From: Acinetobacter amyesii
GTDB lineage: Bacteria > Pseudomonadota > Gammaproteobacteria > Pseudomonadales > Moraxellaceae
Length of the DNA stretch: 64,000 nt
Assembly: GCF_002018365.1 (NCBI RefSeq)
Contig: NZ_MVKX01000001.1
Span: forward strand, 609,178 to 673,177
Direction: 5' to 3'
The translations under genes and the position numbers were made by a program. Under the pieces are notes generated by a model. It saw only the letters and a program-made list of their open reading frames with translations, searched no databases and was not told where the DNA came from. Shown here piece by piece: positions 31,726-40,590 of this stretch. Every line of letters starts with the position of its first letter. The first letter of the stretch is position 1.

Positions 31726-31764
31726 ATGATAGAACAAACCATTAAATAGGTGAAACGGTTTGTT
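31726..31764 (-). promoter_or_regulatory. ahpF promoter with inverted repeat
   Basis: On the minus strand: -10 TATCAT (31726-31731), 17-base spacer, -35 TTCACC (31749-31754). The 8-bp inverted repeat AACAAACC/GGTTTGTT (31733-31740, 31757-31764) straddles the -35. OxyR control of ahpF is common, but the sequence does not match the ATAG-N7-CTAT motif by eye. The remaining 340 bases to the DsbA-like gene show no gene. Confidence 0.4.
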
Positions 31765-32107
31765 TTTATAAAATTAATCGGTTTTACAAATCAAATGATT
31801 AAATTTCTTTCTAAATCATAAATATATGGACGTATATTAACATTAAAATGATTTATTTCGTACACATATATCGTGATAAATCCCTCATTTTTTTCTTTTT
31901 TATTGAAATTACACCAACCCTATGCAAGACCTGATCAATTACAAAATCTTTATAAAGCTTTAAGTTTCATTTCAGCAAGTCGGCATTAAATCAAATGAAA
32001 TATCAGGTGATTTGACCGCTTTTGAGACTCATCAATAAAGCCGCAATCAGTCCCTTGCATCAATCAGCCATCGATCTACATGTATAAAATCAACAGTGAG
32101 CAGAATA

Positions 32108-32716
32108 ATGAAAATTGAATTTGTCTTTGATATTGTTTATCCCATGAGTTATGTAGCGTTTCAAAAGTTAAAGCAAAATTGGAATGAACATACAGCAACC
32201 CGTGTAGAGCTATTGCCGATTCAGCGTGTTCCTGAAATTCCTGAACAAGGCTTAGATGTGCTGCAGTATTTAACCGATAAGTATGGCGCGAGTGCAGCAA
32301 ATCGAAAACTTGAAATGACAAAATTTGCCGCTTATAGCGAAGATGTGATTGTCAATATTGAGCACATGAAACGTATGCCAAACAGTCAACTGGCTCATCA
32401 AGCTATTTTGGCCTTGGACAATATTCTGGACCAATATGCCCTGACTCAAGCCCTATTCCATGCATTATTTGCACACGGTCAAGATATTGCTGATATTCAC
32501 GTTTTAAAAAGCATCATTGAAGGCATTGGTTTAGATGGCTCGAAAGTACTGCGCTCAATTCAACATAAAGATATTGCAGACCGTCAGCATGAAATTACAC
32601 AGTATGTAAAATCAAAGGGACAGCACCCCATTCCTTTTTACCTTGTGGATGGCGAAGTGAATGATCAGACCTTTTCTACACAGGAACTTCGACAACTGTT
32701 TCATCGCGCAAGTTAA
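32108..32716 (+). CDS. DsbA/FrnE-fold protein lacking CxxC
   Basis: 203 residues of the DsbA-like thioredoxin fold (FrnE/HCCA-isomerase branch). The first strand and helix read FVFDIVYPMSYVAFQKLK, where the family usually has FxDxxCPWCYIG; no cysteine pair is present. The helical insert (ILDQYALTQALFHALFAHGQ) and the cis-Pro region (HPIPFYLVDGE) are intact. Without cysteines it cannot be a classic thiol oxidoreductase; an isomerase or glutathione-S-transferase-like role is possible. No signal peptide, so cytoplasmic. Confidence 0.8.
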   Translation: MKIEFVFDIVYPMSYVAFQKLKQNWNEHTATRVELLPIQRVPEIPEQGLDVLQYLTDKYGASAANRKLEMTKFAAYSEDVIVNIEHMKRMPNSQLAHQAILALDNILDQYALTQALFHALFAHGQDIADIHVLKSIIEGIGLDGSKVLRSIQHKDIADRQHEITQYVKSKGQHPIPFYLVDGEVNDQTFSTQELRQLFHRAS

Positions 32717-32730
32717 TCTACCCAATAGCA

Positions 32731-32761
32731 AAAATCCCCATACAATGTGATGGGGATTTTT
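32731..32761. terminator. Bidirectional terminator
   Basis: AAAATCCCCA, a 10-base loop, TGGGGATTTT, between convergent genes. Confidence 0.85.
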
Positions 32762-32802
32762 ATTCTGAGCAATGCAATTCTCTAAAAAAGAAAATAGGCC
32801 TG

Positions 32803-33729
32803 TTAATGAAGTCCCTGCTCTATTCGATTTATCCGTGATTTAAACTGCTGAGATAGTAGATACAAAATTAAGCTCAAAACCAGCGTGAGTACCATCACGG
32901 CGATCAACACCCAGCGTACAACAACTTCAACCACATTGGCTTGCTGAACTTGTTTTTCCACGCTTTGCGCCATCGGTGTCATGGTTTTATCCAATAGCTG
33001 ATTTTGCATCGCCCAGAGCTGTTCAGGCTGAAAACCATATTCACGGAATTTTGCTGGATTTTGTTGCTCGGCATTGATTAAGGATTGCACCAAGGGAATG
33101 GCTGTCGCACGATCTACAGGCTTATGCATCAAAGCAGCCTGCGCAAGTAAATAGACTTGCACGGGTTTTGCCAATTGTGCATCTTCCATCTCGAAAGCCA
33201 ACTGACTTTCCTGAATATTTTTTTCATAATGTACCAATTTTTGATCTGCTGCACGGTCATCATGATCAAGGTCATATTGCACATAAGTTAAGCCTGACCA
33301 AAGCACAATAAACGATAAAATCCAGCCGACAAATTTCAATACAAAAGATTGGAAGCGAATTCTAAAAAATTGAAATTTCTTTAGAAATCCAACCAAAAAA
33401 AATGCGCCAATAAATGAAACGATGAGTTTGAGAAATAACCAACCAATAAAGGATAAAAAATTTGAAAAATAGTCGGAGGACTCACCGAGTTGATATGCCA
33501 GATCACCTGCACTAACAGGGATATGCAATTGCTGTACGCTAGAACTTAGGCCAAAAAAACTATAGACCATATCATGCTGAATAAACAGCATCACAGCCGA
33601 AACGATCAGCACAGAAACACTGGTTAAGGTCAATAACGTCAAATTGCGTTGACGCTTCTTAATGGTTTGAAGCCCTGTTTTCAGTTGCTGCGGATTTAGC
33701 GCATATTCATCAATGGGAGGCAAAGACAT
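32803..33729 (-). CDS. Membrane protein in the TelA operon, unknown function
   Basis: 308 residues with four predicted membrane helices: about 29-50, 90-118, 128-148 and 270-292. Between the third and fourth lies a soluble, Gln-rich helical region (QSLINAEQQNPAKFREYGFQ, EKQVQQANVVEV). No known motif. It is the last gene of a tight operon with two TelA-family proteins (35-base gap), so a shared role at the membrane is likely. The TelA neighbours hint at stress or toxic-ion response, but function is unknown. Confidence 0.7.
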   Translation of the reverse strand: MSLPPIDEYALNPQQLKTGLQTIKKRQRNLTLLTLTSVSVLIVSAVMLFIQHDMVYSFFGLSSSVQQLHIPVSAGDLAYQLGESSDYFSNFLSFIGWLFLKLIVSFIGAFFLVGFLKKFQFFRIRFQSFVLKFVGWILSFIVLWSGLTYVQYDLDHDDRAADQKLVHYEKNIQESQLAFEMEDAQLAKPVQVYLLAQAALMHKPVDRATAIPLVQSLINAEQQNPAKFREYGFQPEQLWAMQNQLLDKTMTPMAQSVEKQVQQANVVEVVVRWVLIAVMVLTLVLSLILYLLSQQFKSRINRIEQGLH

Positions 33730-33764
33730 ACTCCTTCAGATTATATTTTCACCTCCCTCACCGT

Positions 33765-34895
33765 TTATGAAGAAGGGTTTGAACCACTCGATTCAATCAC
33801 CAAATGATTCAAATTGTTTTGTAAGGCACGAATACGTGTCGTCGCTTCTTCACGCTTTTGTACACCTTCTTTCTGAATTTGAATCACATCATTAACGGTT
33901 TTAATGAGGGTATTTTGCACATGTTCAAGTGTTTCGATATCAATCACTGAACGCTGATTGGCTTTTGCTGTATCGACAGAATTTTGATGCAACAAATCTG
34001 CATTGCGTTTTAACAGGTCATTGGTCGCATCATCAATGCTATTTGCCAATTGCACGCTGTTCTTTTGTTCCTGCAATGAAATCGCCAAACTAATTTGGTT
34101 TTTCCATGCTGGTAAAGTGATGTTTTTAATTGCATAAAATTTATCGACCAACATCAAATTGTTGGATTGAATTATGCGAATCATCGGCAAGGTCTGCATG
34201 GCAGATTGTTGCAAGATCTGTAGATCACTCACACGTTTTTCAAGATTATTGGCCAAATGGTTGAGGTCATAGACTTTTTGCGTAGTTGTTTGATCTTGAA
34301 CTTGGGTTGTTAAACTTGCAATTTCCTGTTGGATTTCCTGCTCTTTCAACTTACCTGCGGCGATATACACCCCTAATTGTTTATATTCGTCTTGCACGCC
34401 TTCAAACATTTTATCTAAGGTATTTACACGCGCTTTTAAGCCATTTTGCGAAGTTTCAATTTCTTTAACCAAAGCATCAATTTGCTCTTTAGTGGTATTA
34501 AAGTGCTGATCAAAACTTTGCTTGGCACCTTTAAATTTACTCAGTAAACCACCAAAAAATCCTGAGCTTTTAGATTTATTTAAAATGCTCGTGGTATTCA
34601 ATTGCTGTGCGACTTGTACCACCTGATTGAGCTTTTGACCTGTCGCATCTAGATCTTTATTTTGCACCAAATTTAATAATTCATCGGTATAGGTCGACGT
34701 CTTGGTGGCAATATTTTTACCATATTCAGCAACACTATTATGACTTAAATCTGCCAATTCCTTACGTGCAGCTTCGACTTCGTGAAAATCGGAAGTTTGT
34801 AAGCCAATTTCCTGTAAATTGAGTTGCTGAAACTTTTCTTCAGTCAATTCTTTGCTAACTTCAACGGGTAAATTTTTGGCATCTAAATCGGTCAT
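33765..34895 (-). CDS. TelA-family (toxic anion resistance) protein
   Basis: 376 residues, nearly all helical or coiled-coil, matching the TelA/KlaA/XpaC-type family. Characteristic parts are FFGGLLSKFKGAKQSFDQHF, KEIETSQNGLKARVNTLDKM, YIAAGKLKEQEI, LPMIRIIQSNNLMLVDKF and NITLPAWKNQISLAISLQE. Family members are linked to tellurite or envelope-stress tolerance, often as cytoplasmic partners of Ter-like systems; no Ter genes are here. Flanked on the same strand by a shorter paralogue and a membrane protein. Confidence 0.85.
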   Translation of the reverse strand: MTDLDAKNLPVEVSKELTEEKFQQLNLQEIGLQTSDFHEVEAARKELADLSHNSVAEYGKNIATKTSTYTDELLNLVQNKDLDATGQKLNQVVQVAQQLNTTSILNKSKSSGFFGGLLSKFKGAKQSFDQHFNTTKEQIDALVKEIETSQNGLKARVNTLDKMFEGVQDEYKQLGVYIAAGKLKEQEIQQEIASLTTQVQDQTTTQKVYDLNHLANNLEKRVSDLQILQQSAMQTLPMIRIIQSNNLMLVDKFYAIKNITLPAWKNQISLAISLQEQKNSVQLANSIDDATNDLLKRNADLLHQNSVDTAKANQRSVIDIETLEHVQNTLIKTVNDVIQIQKEGVQKREEATTRIRALQNNLNHLVIESSGSNPSS

Positions 34896-34911
34896 AACTC
34901 ACCTTATATTT

Positions 34912-35703
34912 CTAAGACTTAGAGGAATTCTCTAATGATTTTTTTAAAGTTTTAATCAAATTTTCACGGCTATTATCAAGCTTTTCCAATGAACTTGTCG
35001 AGTTACTTTGACGACTTTGTTTCACATGATATTGCCATGCTGGAATCAACACCTGCTGAGCTTCCTTATATCGATCTAATAATCCAAAAGAAAGCTGCTG
35101 AGAAAGCTGCATTTGTGTAATTGCAATATCATTACTGGCTTGTAAGGTTTGCAAGGTATTCACCTTTTTGGATAAGCGTTCTGCAAAGTTATCGAGTGGA
35201 TGCTGATTTTTCACAAACTGTGGGTATTCCAACAAAAACTCTTCAGCCGCGACGATATAGCGCGCCATTTGCTCACGTAAACCCTGTAGTTGATTAAAAC
35301 GTGCTTGGGACTTTTGAATTTCTAACTGTAGTTTTTGGCTTAGATGATTTGCCCGATCAAGTAATTGATCCAGATTTTTATAATATTCAACTTGTCCTGA
35401 ACCATACTCCAAATCAATGCCTAACCATTTTTGCAGGGCATTAAATTTGCGTGTTTTTAAATATTTTTTTGAATTGGCTAAGGCTTGAATCAACTGCTCA
35501 ATGGTTTGACTAAGTTGTTTCGTCAACTGAGGGTCAACACCGTCTAGCAGCACCGACTGTGCTTGAATTAATTGATCGGCATAATGATTTAGACGATATT
35601 GATCGGTCAGTAATGGCACAAGGTCATTCCGCTTAATCGAAAGCACTTCCGCCCGATCTACCGTAATATCCTTTAACGGCACCAATACATCAATTTGTGA
35701 CAT
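34912..35703 (-). CDS. Divergent TelA-like paralogue
   Basis: 263 residues. The C-terminal half lines up by eye with the TelA protein downstream: LQTLQASNDIAITQMQLSQQ against its LQILQQSAMQTLPMIRIIQS, and LIPAWQYHVKQSRQS against TLPAWKNQISLAI. The middle part RFNQLQGLREQMARYIVAAE corresponds to the YIAAG region. It lacks the FFGGLLSKFKG segment (a faint match is LQKWLGIDLEYGSG). This looks like an old tandem duplication that has specialised. ATG 35703; 16 bases separate it from the next gene. Confidence 0.65.
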   Translation of the reverse strand: MSQIDVLVPLKDITVDRAEVLSIKRNDLVPLLTDQYRLNHYADQLIQAQSVLLDGVDPQLTKQLSQTIEQLIQALANSKKYLKTRKFNALQKWLGIDLEYGSGQVEYYKNLDQLLDRANHLSQKLQLEIQKSQARFNQLQGLREQMARYIVAAEEFLLEYPQFVKNQHPLDNFAERLSKKVNTLQTLQASNDIAITQMQLSQQLSFGLLDRYKEAQQVLIPAWQYHVKQSRQSNSTSSLEKLDNSRENLIKTLKKSLENSSKS

Positions 35704-35732
35704 AGCCAATTAAACTCAATAAAATCATTTTT

Positions 35733-35767
35733 ATACTACAAGTTTTGCCATAAAAGTCTTGTAGTAT
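35733..35767. promoter_or_regulatory. Inverted repeat upstream of the TelA operon
   Basis: ATACTACAAG and CTTGTAGTAT, 10-bp perfect arms around 15 bases whose inner part also pairs (TTTT/AAAA). It lies 30 bases before the first ATG. It could be an operator or a leader hairpin. The rest of the 330-bp spacer to yqhA has no gene. Confidence 0.5.
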
Positions 35768-36030
35768 TTTGCAAAAAATACATCTATTTCATCAGTCAAA
35801 TTTCGTCATTAAATTCAACCGTTGCCTATAGATCCGCCAAAGCAGCCATACAGCATCATTTCAATGGATATGATGACCTACACAGATGAATTCAAGCTTA
35901 AGATACCCAAATATTCAATCTAGATTTAAATTAAACAACTGACTCTACATGAATTATTATCAAAATTATCGTAAAATTTAATCCATATACTTTAGAACCA
36001 AATATTAGATCAATAATTTTAGAGGCTTAA

Positions 36031-36519
36031 ATGGAACGTTTTTTCCATAACACAATGTATGCTGCACGTTGGATTCTGGCTCCCGTGTACTTTGGTTTAT
36101 CCTTTGCACTGCTACTGCTCGCGATTAAATTTTTCCAAGAAGTCATTCATGTCCTTCCGCATATTTTAGAATATTCAGAAGCCGACCTGATTTTAGTCAT
36201 TCTCTCTTTGGTCGATATGACTATGGTGGGCGGACTGATTGTAATGGTGATGTTTTCAGGCTATGAAAACTTTGTTTCGCAATTAAAAATTAATGAATCG
36301 ACCAATCGCTTAAACTGGCTCGGCACCATGGATGCCAATTCATTAAAACTCAAAGTTGCAGCGTCAATCGTGGCAATTTCTTCGATTCATTTATTGCGTA
36401 TTTTTATGGATGCGAAAAACATCCCCAATGACAAAATCATGTGGTACATCATCATGCATTTAACCTTTGTTTTTTCTGCTTTTATGATGGGTTATTTGGA
36501 TAAAATCAGTAAGCACTAA
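36031..36519 (+). CDS. yqhA: YqhA/UPF0114 family membrane protein
   Basis: 162 residues with four membrane helices and the UPF0114 signature: [45 protein letters not shown] and [19 protein letters not shown]. Inner-membrane protein of unknown function, conserved in proteobacteria. Single gene. Confidence 0.88.
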   Translation: MERFFHNTMYAARWILAPVYFGLSFALLLLAIKFFQEVIHVLPHILEYSEADLILVILSLVDMTMVGGLIVMVMFSGYENFVSQLKINESTNRLNWLGTMDANSLKLKVAASIVAISSIHLLRIFMDAKNIPNDKIMWYIIMHLTFVFSAFMMGYLDKISKH

Positions 36520-36579
36520 TCTAAGTAAGGTCAATGAAGCCATTTGCGATCATGGCTTCTCGTCAAATTTTAAATCTAG

Positions 36580-37284
36580 TTATTCATCAAGTTCACTCAT
36601 TCGCCTTAAACGCTCAAGATCCAAGATCACGATTTGTCCATAATTCCACGCGATCACCTGTGTTTGAACAAATTGCTGTAAATGTTTATTCAACGTTTGG
36701 CGTGAAATATTAAAAGACTCTGCAAATTCCTGCTGACTGAGTTTCAGGGGAATTTCCTGCCGACAGCCATATTGTTCATAGAGTCGAACCAAATGTCTTG
36801 CGATACGCTGCTCTAGCGTTGCCGTTCTCAAATAACGATTATGCTCAAACATCAAATACATGCGTCGGCTGAGAGATTGCACCACATTCCAAAGCGCCTG
36901 CGAATCACGCTGTAAAACCGCTAAAAACGTTGCTCCAGAAATGATCGCGACCTCGACATGTGTCGCAGCAAAATAATCATAATTCAAAGGCTTTTGTTGT
37001 AAGACTGCGACAAAATTAAATACCGACTGGCGACGAATATAGTCATTTACAATCAATTCACCATTATTTTGCAACCAACCAATTTGTAGCGTACCTGAAA
37101 GCAAAATATAAATATCTTGCACGATTTGTTGTTGTTTTAAGATGTGCTGCTGTGCATGAAAACGTGAATATTTCACCTGTTGTACAAGCTGTTCTAAAGT
37201 CTGATCGCTAAAGCCCTGAAAGATGTCTTCATTACGCAATATTTGCAACAAATGCTGTTGGGCGGTGTTCTTTTGATCGCTCAC
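36580..37284 (-). CDS. Crp/Fnr-family transcriptional regulator
   Basis: 234 residues. Cyclic-nucleotide-binding-like beta barrel (FHAQQHILKQQQIVQDIYIL, LSGTLQIGWLQNNGELI), long dimer helix (ALWNVVQSLSRRMYLMFEHN) and C-terminal winged helix (KLSQQEFAESFNISRQTLNK). The N-terminal cysteines of FNR are absent, and the cAMP-binding arginine motif of CRP is not evident, so the signal is unknown. It is downstream of a TauD-like gene but separated by a terminator. Confidence 0.85.
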   Translation of the reverse strand: MSDQKNTAQQHLLQILRNEDIFQGFSDQTLEQLVQQVKYSRFHAQQHILKQQQIVQDIYILLSGTLQIGWLQNNGELIVNDYIRRQSVFNFVAVLQQKPLNYDYFAATHVEVAIISGATFLAVLQRDSQALWNVVQSLSRRMYLMFEHNRYLRTATLEQRIARHLVRLYEQYGCRQEIPLKLSQQEFAESFNISRQTLNKHLQQFVQTQVIAWNYGQIVILDLERLRRMSELDE

Positions 37285-37290
37285 GTCTAT

Positions 37291-37324
37291 AAAAAAATGC
37301 CTAAGATCTCATCGATCTTAGGCA
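37291..37324 (-). terminator. Terminator of the TauD-like gene
   Basis: TGCCTAAGAT and ATCTTAGGCA around 7 bases, with seven A on the left that read as T on the minus strand. Confidence 0.8.
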
Positions 37325-37401
37325 AGTGCTGAAAAATGTAAAAACATTGTTTTTCGCATTATTTATCTGTTTTTATGCTGTTTTAAATGACGCTCTCATA
37401 C

Positions 37402-38364
37402 TTAAGATGCTTTCTCATAAATACGGCCTGCTTCAGAACGCAAGTTTGAAATGTCGGTGTTTTGAATGTTTTTCAACACCGTACTCGGCTGACCATTTAC
37501 ATCGACAGGTACATCACCCTCAATGGTGACACGTGATGCAATACGTAGCGCATCACCATAGTCATTGATGGCACGGTGCTGCGTCGCACGATTGTCCCAA
37601 ATCGCAACATCACCTACCGCCCAGCGCCAACGCACAACATTTTCCCATTGCACGATTTGCTCTTGAAACAGTTCAAATAAACGACGTGACTGTGCCGGAC
37701 TATATCCACTGAAGCGTTTAAAGAAGTGACCCAACACCAAACTTTTTTCACCTGTTTCAGGATGTACACGCACCAAAGGATGCTCGGTTTCCACTTCTAC
37801 CGCGGTACGGAATAAATGGCGACCTTCTTCATTGTACTGACCTTTGGGAGTCGCATAGTCATAACTGTTGCTATGCACCGCGCGTAATTGTTCCGCCAAC
37901 TTTTGCAGCTCCGGACTTAAATCCTCATAAGCGGTCACGGTATTGGCCCAAACCGTATCACCACCATGTTCAGGTGCAACTACATTTCTTAAAATTGTGG
38001 CTTTGGGATAATTGGGCAAAAACGTAATATCGGTATGCCACGAATCTGCGCGCCCACCACGTGAGTCAATTGACAACGTATGTGCTGTACCATCTTTGAG
38101 TGGCACACTTGGGTGATTCAACGGATTTCCTAACAGTCGTGCAAAGGCTTCTTGTTCTAAATCGGTGAGATCTTGCTGTCCACGTACAAATACAACTTTA
38201 TATTTTAATAGTGCATGATTAAATTCATCGACCACGCTTTTGTCTAAATTTCCAGACAACTGAATGCCAGAAATTTCGGCACCAATACGACCGGTTACGG
38301 GTTTTACTTCAATATGCTGATATTGATAGTCCGGATTGTAATGATTCGATTCTAATTGTGTCAT
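37402..38364 (-). CDS. TauD/TfdA-family 2-oxoglutarate-dependent dioxygenase
   Basis: 320 residues. Iron triad His110, Asp112 (SWHTDITF) and His263 (NRATQHRAINDYG), with the 2-oxoglutarate Arg at 274. Other family parts are IGAEISGIQLSG, KVVFVRGQ and GGDTVWANTVTAY. It is closest in feel to AtsK/TauD enzymes that release sulfite or sulfate from taurine or alkyl sulfates for sulfur nutrition. No ABC transporter (tauABC/ssuABC) is next to it, so the substrate is open. Confidence 0.87.
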   Translation of the reverse strand: MTQLESNHYNPDYQYQHIEVKPVTGRIGAEISGIQLSGNLDKSVVDEFNHALLKYKVVFVRGQQDLTDLEQEAFARLLGNPLNHPSVPLKDGTAHTLSIDSRGGRADSWHTDITFLPNYPKATILRNVVAPEHGGDTVWANTVTAYEDLSPELQKLAEQLRAVHSNSYDYATPKGQYNEEGRHLFRTAVEVETEHPLVRVHPETGEKSLVLGHFFKRFSGYSPAQSRRLFELFQEQIVQWENVVRWRWAVGDVAIWDNRATQHRAINDYGDALRIASRVTIEGDVPVDVNGQPSTVLKNIQNTDISNLRSEAGRIYEKAS

Positions 38365-38444
38365 AGGGCTCTACCTTATTCTTCAAATTATTAAGCAACG
38401 ATGGTGTTGTTGAAATACAGTGTGCCGACTTCGTGCCCATGACT

Positions 38445-38462
38445 CTGTCAATTCTTTGACAG
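38445..38462. promoter_or_regulatory. Inverted repeat upstream of the TauD-like gene
   Basis: CTGTCAA-TTCT-TTGACAG, a perfect 7-bp dyad about 80 bases upstream of the start. Possible operator; the right arm contains a -35-like TTGACA on the minus strand but no well-spaced -10 was found. Confidence 0.35.
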
Positions 38463-38553
38463 TTTTCCCAAGTTAAACTGCTATGGTTGTGATGAAATCT
38501 GCTTAACAACTTTTGCCGATTTCATATCTAAAAATGCGATATCAAAAAATAAA

Positions 38554-38577
38554 AAAGCCATCGATATCGATGGCTTT
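38554..38577 (-). terminator. Terminator after rnk
   Basis: AAAGCCATCGAT joined directly to ATCGATGGCTTT, a 24-bp perfect palindrome with A/T-tracts; T-run on the minus strand after rnk. Confidence 0.8.
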
Positions 38578-38610
38578 GTGTGTAGATTTTATCAGTAGAA
38601 CGCAGCGGAA

Positions 38611-39015
38611 TTATAAATAATCCCCTTCACGCTCTGGTTGATAGAGCACTTTAATGATTTTGACTTTCATGGTGTGACCATCAGGCTGTGGCCATTCTAT
38701 TTCCTGCCCTTCAGCCAAACCTAAAATGGCAGCGCCCACTGGAGCCAAAACATTGACTTGGCCTTTATCGCCACGAAAATCATGCGGATAAACCAATGTA
38801 ATTTCTGTAGCTTCTGTCGCAGGTGCAATATTAATGAGAACTTTGGCGTTCATACTCACCACATTGGCAGGCACATCTTGTGGAGCAACCACTTCAGCAC
38901 GCGCCATCTCATCTTCCAAATGCTCCATCGTCGGTGTCAGCTTTGACTGATGCTCCAACATGGTTTCTAAGCGATGTAAATCTTGTTCTGAAAGAATAAT
39001 ATTGGGTTTATTCAT
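38611..39015 (-). CDS. rnk: Nucleoside diphosphate kinase regulator Rnk
   Basis: 134 residues of the Rnk/GreA-C-terminal fold. Short N-terminal coiled segment (LSEQDLHRLETMLEHQSKL) and FKBP-like GreA/B C-terminal domain (ITLVYPHDFRGDKGQVNVLA, PVGAAILGLAEGQEIEWPQP). Rnk binds RNA polymerase and affects nucleoside diphosphate kinase and alginate control in pseudomonads. ATG 39015 has AAAGGA upstream; the open frame beyond it (to 39138) runs into the glyA terminator and is not part of the gene. Confidence 0.85.
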   Translation of the reverse strand: MNKPNIILSEQDLHRLETMLEHQSKLTPTMEHLEDEMARAEVVAPQDVPANVVSMNAKVLINIAPATEATEITLVYPHDFRGDKGQVNVLAPVGAAILGLAEGQEIEWPQPDGHTMKVKIIKVLYQPEREGDYL

Positions 39016-39141
39016 ATAAAGTTCCTTTGCGACCTTGCCAGCAGATCTATAGCGATGGGCAAATTTTCTTGTTATCTCTTCTTCTGTTATATCAGAAATA
39101 TAAATGTTTAGATAACTTTTGAATTTTTCTGATGACATAAA

Positions 39142-39165
39142 AAAAGCCCCCTTGAGGGGGCTTTT
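39142..39165 (-). terminator. Terminator after glyA
   Basis: AAAAGCCCCC, loop TTGA, GGGGGCTTTT; starts 13 bases beyond the glyA stop. Confidence 0.9.
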
Positions 39166-39177
39166 CTCAAGTCTGTT

Positions 39178-40434
39178 TTATTTTGCGTAAACTGGGAATT
39201 TAGCGCATACAGCAGCAACTTTTTCTTTCACTGCAGCAATTACAGCTTCGTCACCTTTGCTGTCTAGAACGTCAGCGATCCAGCCTGCAAGGTCACGTAC
39301 TTCAGCTTCGCCAAAACCACGTGTTGTTACAGCAGGTGTACCGATACGGATACCTGAAGTCACGAATGGAGAACGTGGGTCGTTTGGTACTGAGTTTTTG
39401 TTCACAGTAATATGAGCAGCACCTAACCAAGCATCTGCTTCTTTACCAGTGATATCGCCTTGTTTGATTAAAGACAATAAGAACAAGTGGTTTTCAGTAC
39501 CACCAGAAACAACGTCATAACCACGAGCGATTAATACTTCAGCCATCGCTTTAGCATTTACAACAACTTGCTTTTGGTATTCTTTGTATTCAGGAGCCAT
39601 TGCTTCTTTGAAGCAGATCGCTTTAGCCGCTACAGCGTGAACTAAAGGACCACCTTGGTTACCTGGGAATACAGCTGATTGTAATTTTTTCTCGATTTCT
39701 TCGTTTGCTTTCGCAAGGATTAAACCAGAACGTGGACCACGAAGTGTTTTATGAGTAGTCGTTGTTGTTACGTCAGCAATTTGTACTGGGCTTGGGTAAA
39801 CGCCAGCAGCAACTAGACCAGCTACGTGAGCCATATCTACGAATAAGTAAGCGCCAACTTTGTCCGCGATATCACGGAAACGCTGCCAATCAACAACTTG
39901 GCTATACGCAGAGAAACCAGCAACGATCATTTTTGGCTTGTGCTCTTCAGCTAGACGTTCAACTTCTTCGTAGTCGATTTCGCCAGTTTCTGGGTTCAAA
40001 CCGTATTGAATAGCGTTGTAAGTTTTACCAGAGAAGCTAACTTTAGCACCGTGAGTCAAGTGACCACCGTGAGCCAAGCTCATACCTAAAACTGTATCGC
40101 CTGGGTTAAGAAGCGCAAGGTAAACTGCAGAGTTTGCTTGTGAACCAGCGTGTGGTTGAACGTTTGCATAATCAGCACCAAACAATTCTTTAGCACGGTC
40201 AATGGCCAATTGTTCGATCACGTCTACATACTCGCAACCGCCGTAGTAGCGTTTGCCAGGGTAGCCTTCTGCATATTTGTTAGTAAGTTTTGAACCTTGA
40301 GCTTCCATTACTGCAGGTGAACAGTAGTTTTCTGAAGCGATTAACTCAATGTGCGCTTCTTGGCGAGCATCTTCATTCGAGATCGCTTGAGCTAATTCAG
40401 GGTCAAATTGAGCAATAGAGGTGTTGGCAAACAT
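39178..40434 (-). CDS. glyA: Serine hydroxymethyltransferase
   Basis: PLP enzyme converting serine and tetrahydrofolate to glycine and methylene-THF. 418 residues. Motifs: [68 protein letters not shown] and the PLP lysine in [17 protein letters not shown]-terminal [16 protein letters not shown]. Codon use suggests high expression. Single gene. Confidence 0.97.
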   Translation of the reverse strand: MFANTSIAQFDPELAQAISNEDARQEAHIELIASENYCSPAVMEAQGSKLTNKYAEGYPGKRYYGGCEYVDVIEQLAIDRAKELFGADYANVQPHAGSQANSAVYLALLNPGDTVLGMSLAHGGHLTHGAKVSFSGKTYNAIQYGLNPETGEIDYEEVERLAEEHKPKMIVAGFSAYSQVVDWQRFRDIADKVGAYLFVDMAHVAGLVAAGVYPSPVQIADVTTTTTHKTLRGPRSGLILAKANEEIEKKLQSAVFPGNQGGPLVHAVAAKAICFKEAMAPEYKEYQKQVVVNAKAMAEVLIARGYDVVSGGTENHLFLLSLIKQGDITGKEADAWLGAAHITVNKNSVPNDPRSPFVTSGIRIGTPAVTTRGFGEAEVRDLAGWIADVLDSKGDEAVIAAVKEKVAAVCAKFPVYAK

Positions 40435-40590
40435 TAGCGAGGTCCTATTAAATTAGGGCTTTTAAGCCGTGCTAAGATTGGCGCGTATTGTAGCATGAAG
40501 TTTTAGAAATAAGAGAGGGAAGTTTGTGCTGTTTTTAAATAAATAATGCCCGTGTTGAATGTACACGAGCACTATTTAAGTCAAATCAAC

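Noticed and set aside
38309..38509. 66-codon open frame upstream of the TauD-like gene
   Set aside because: It overlaps the TauD start in another frame, lacks motifs and covers the likely promoter.
39016..39138. N-terminal extension of Rnk by 41 residues
   Set aside because: It reads back into the glyA terminator, and ATG 39015 has a good ribosome-binding site and fits the family start.
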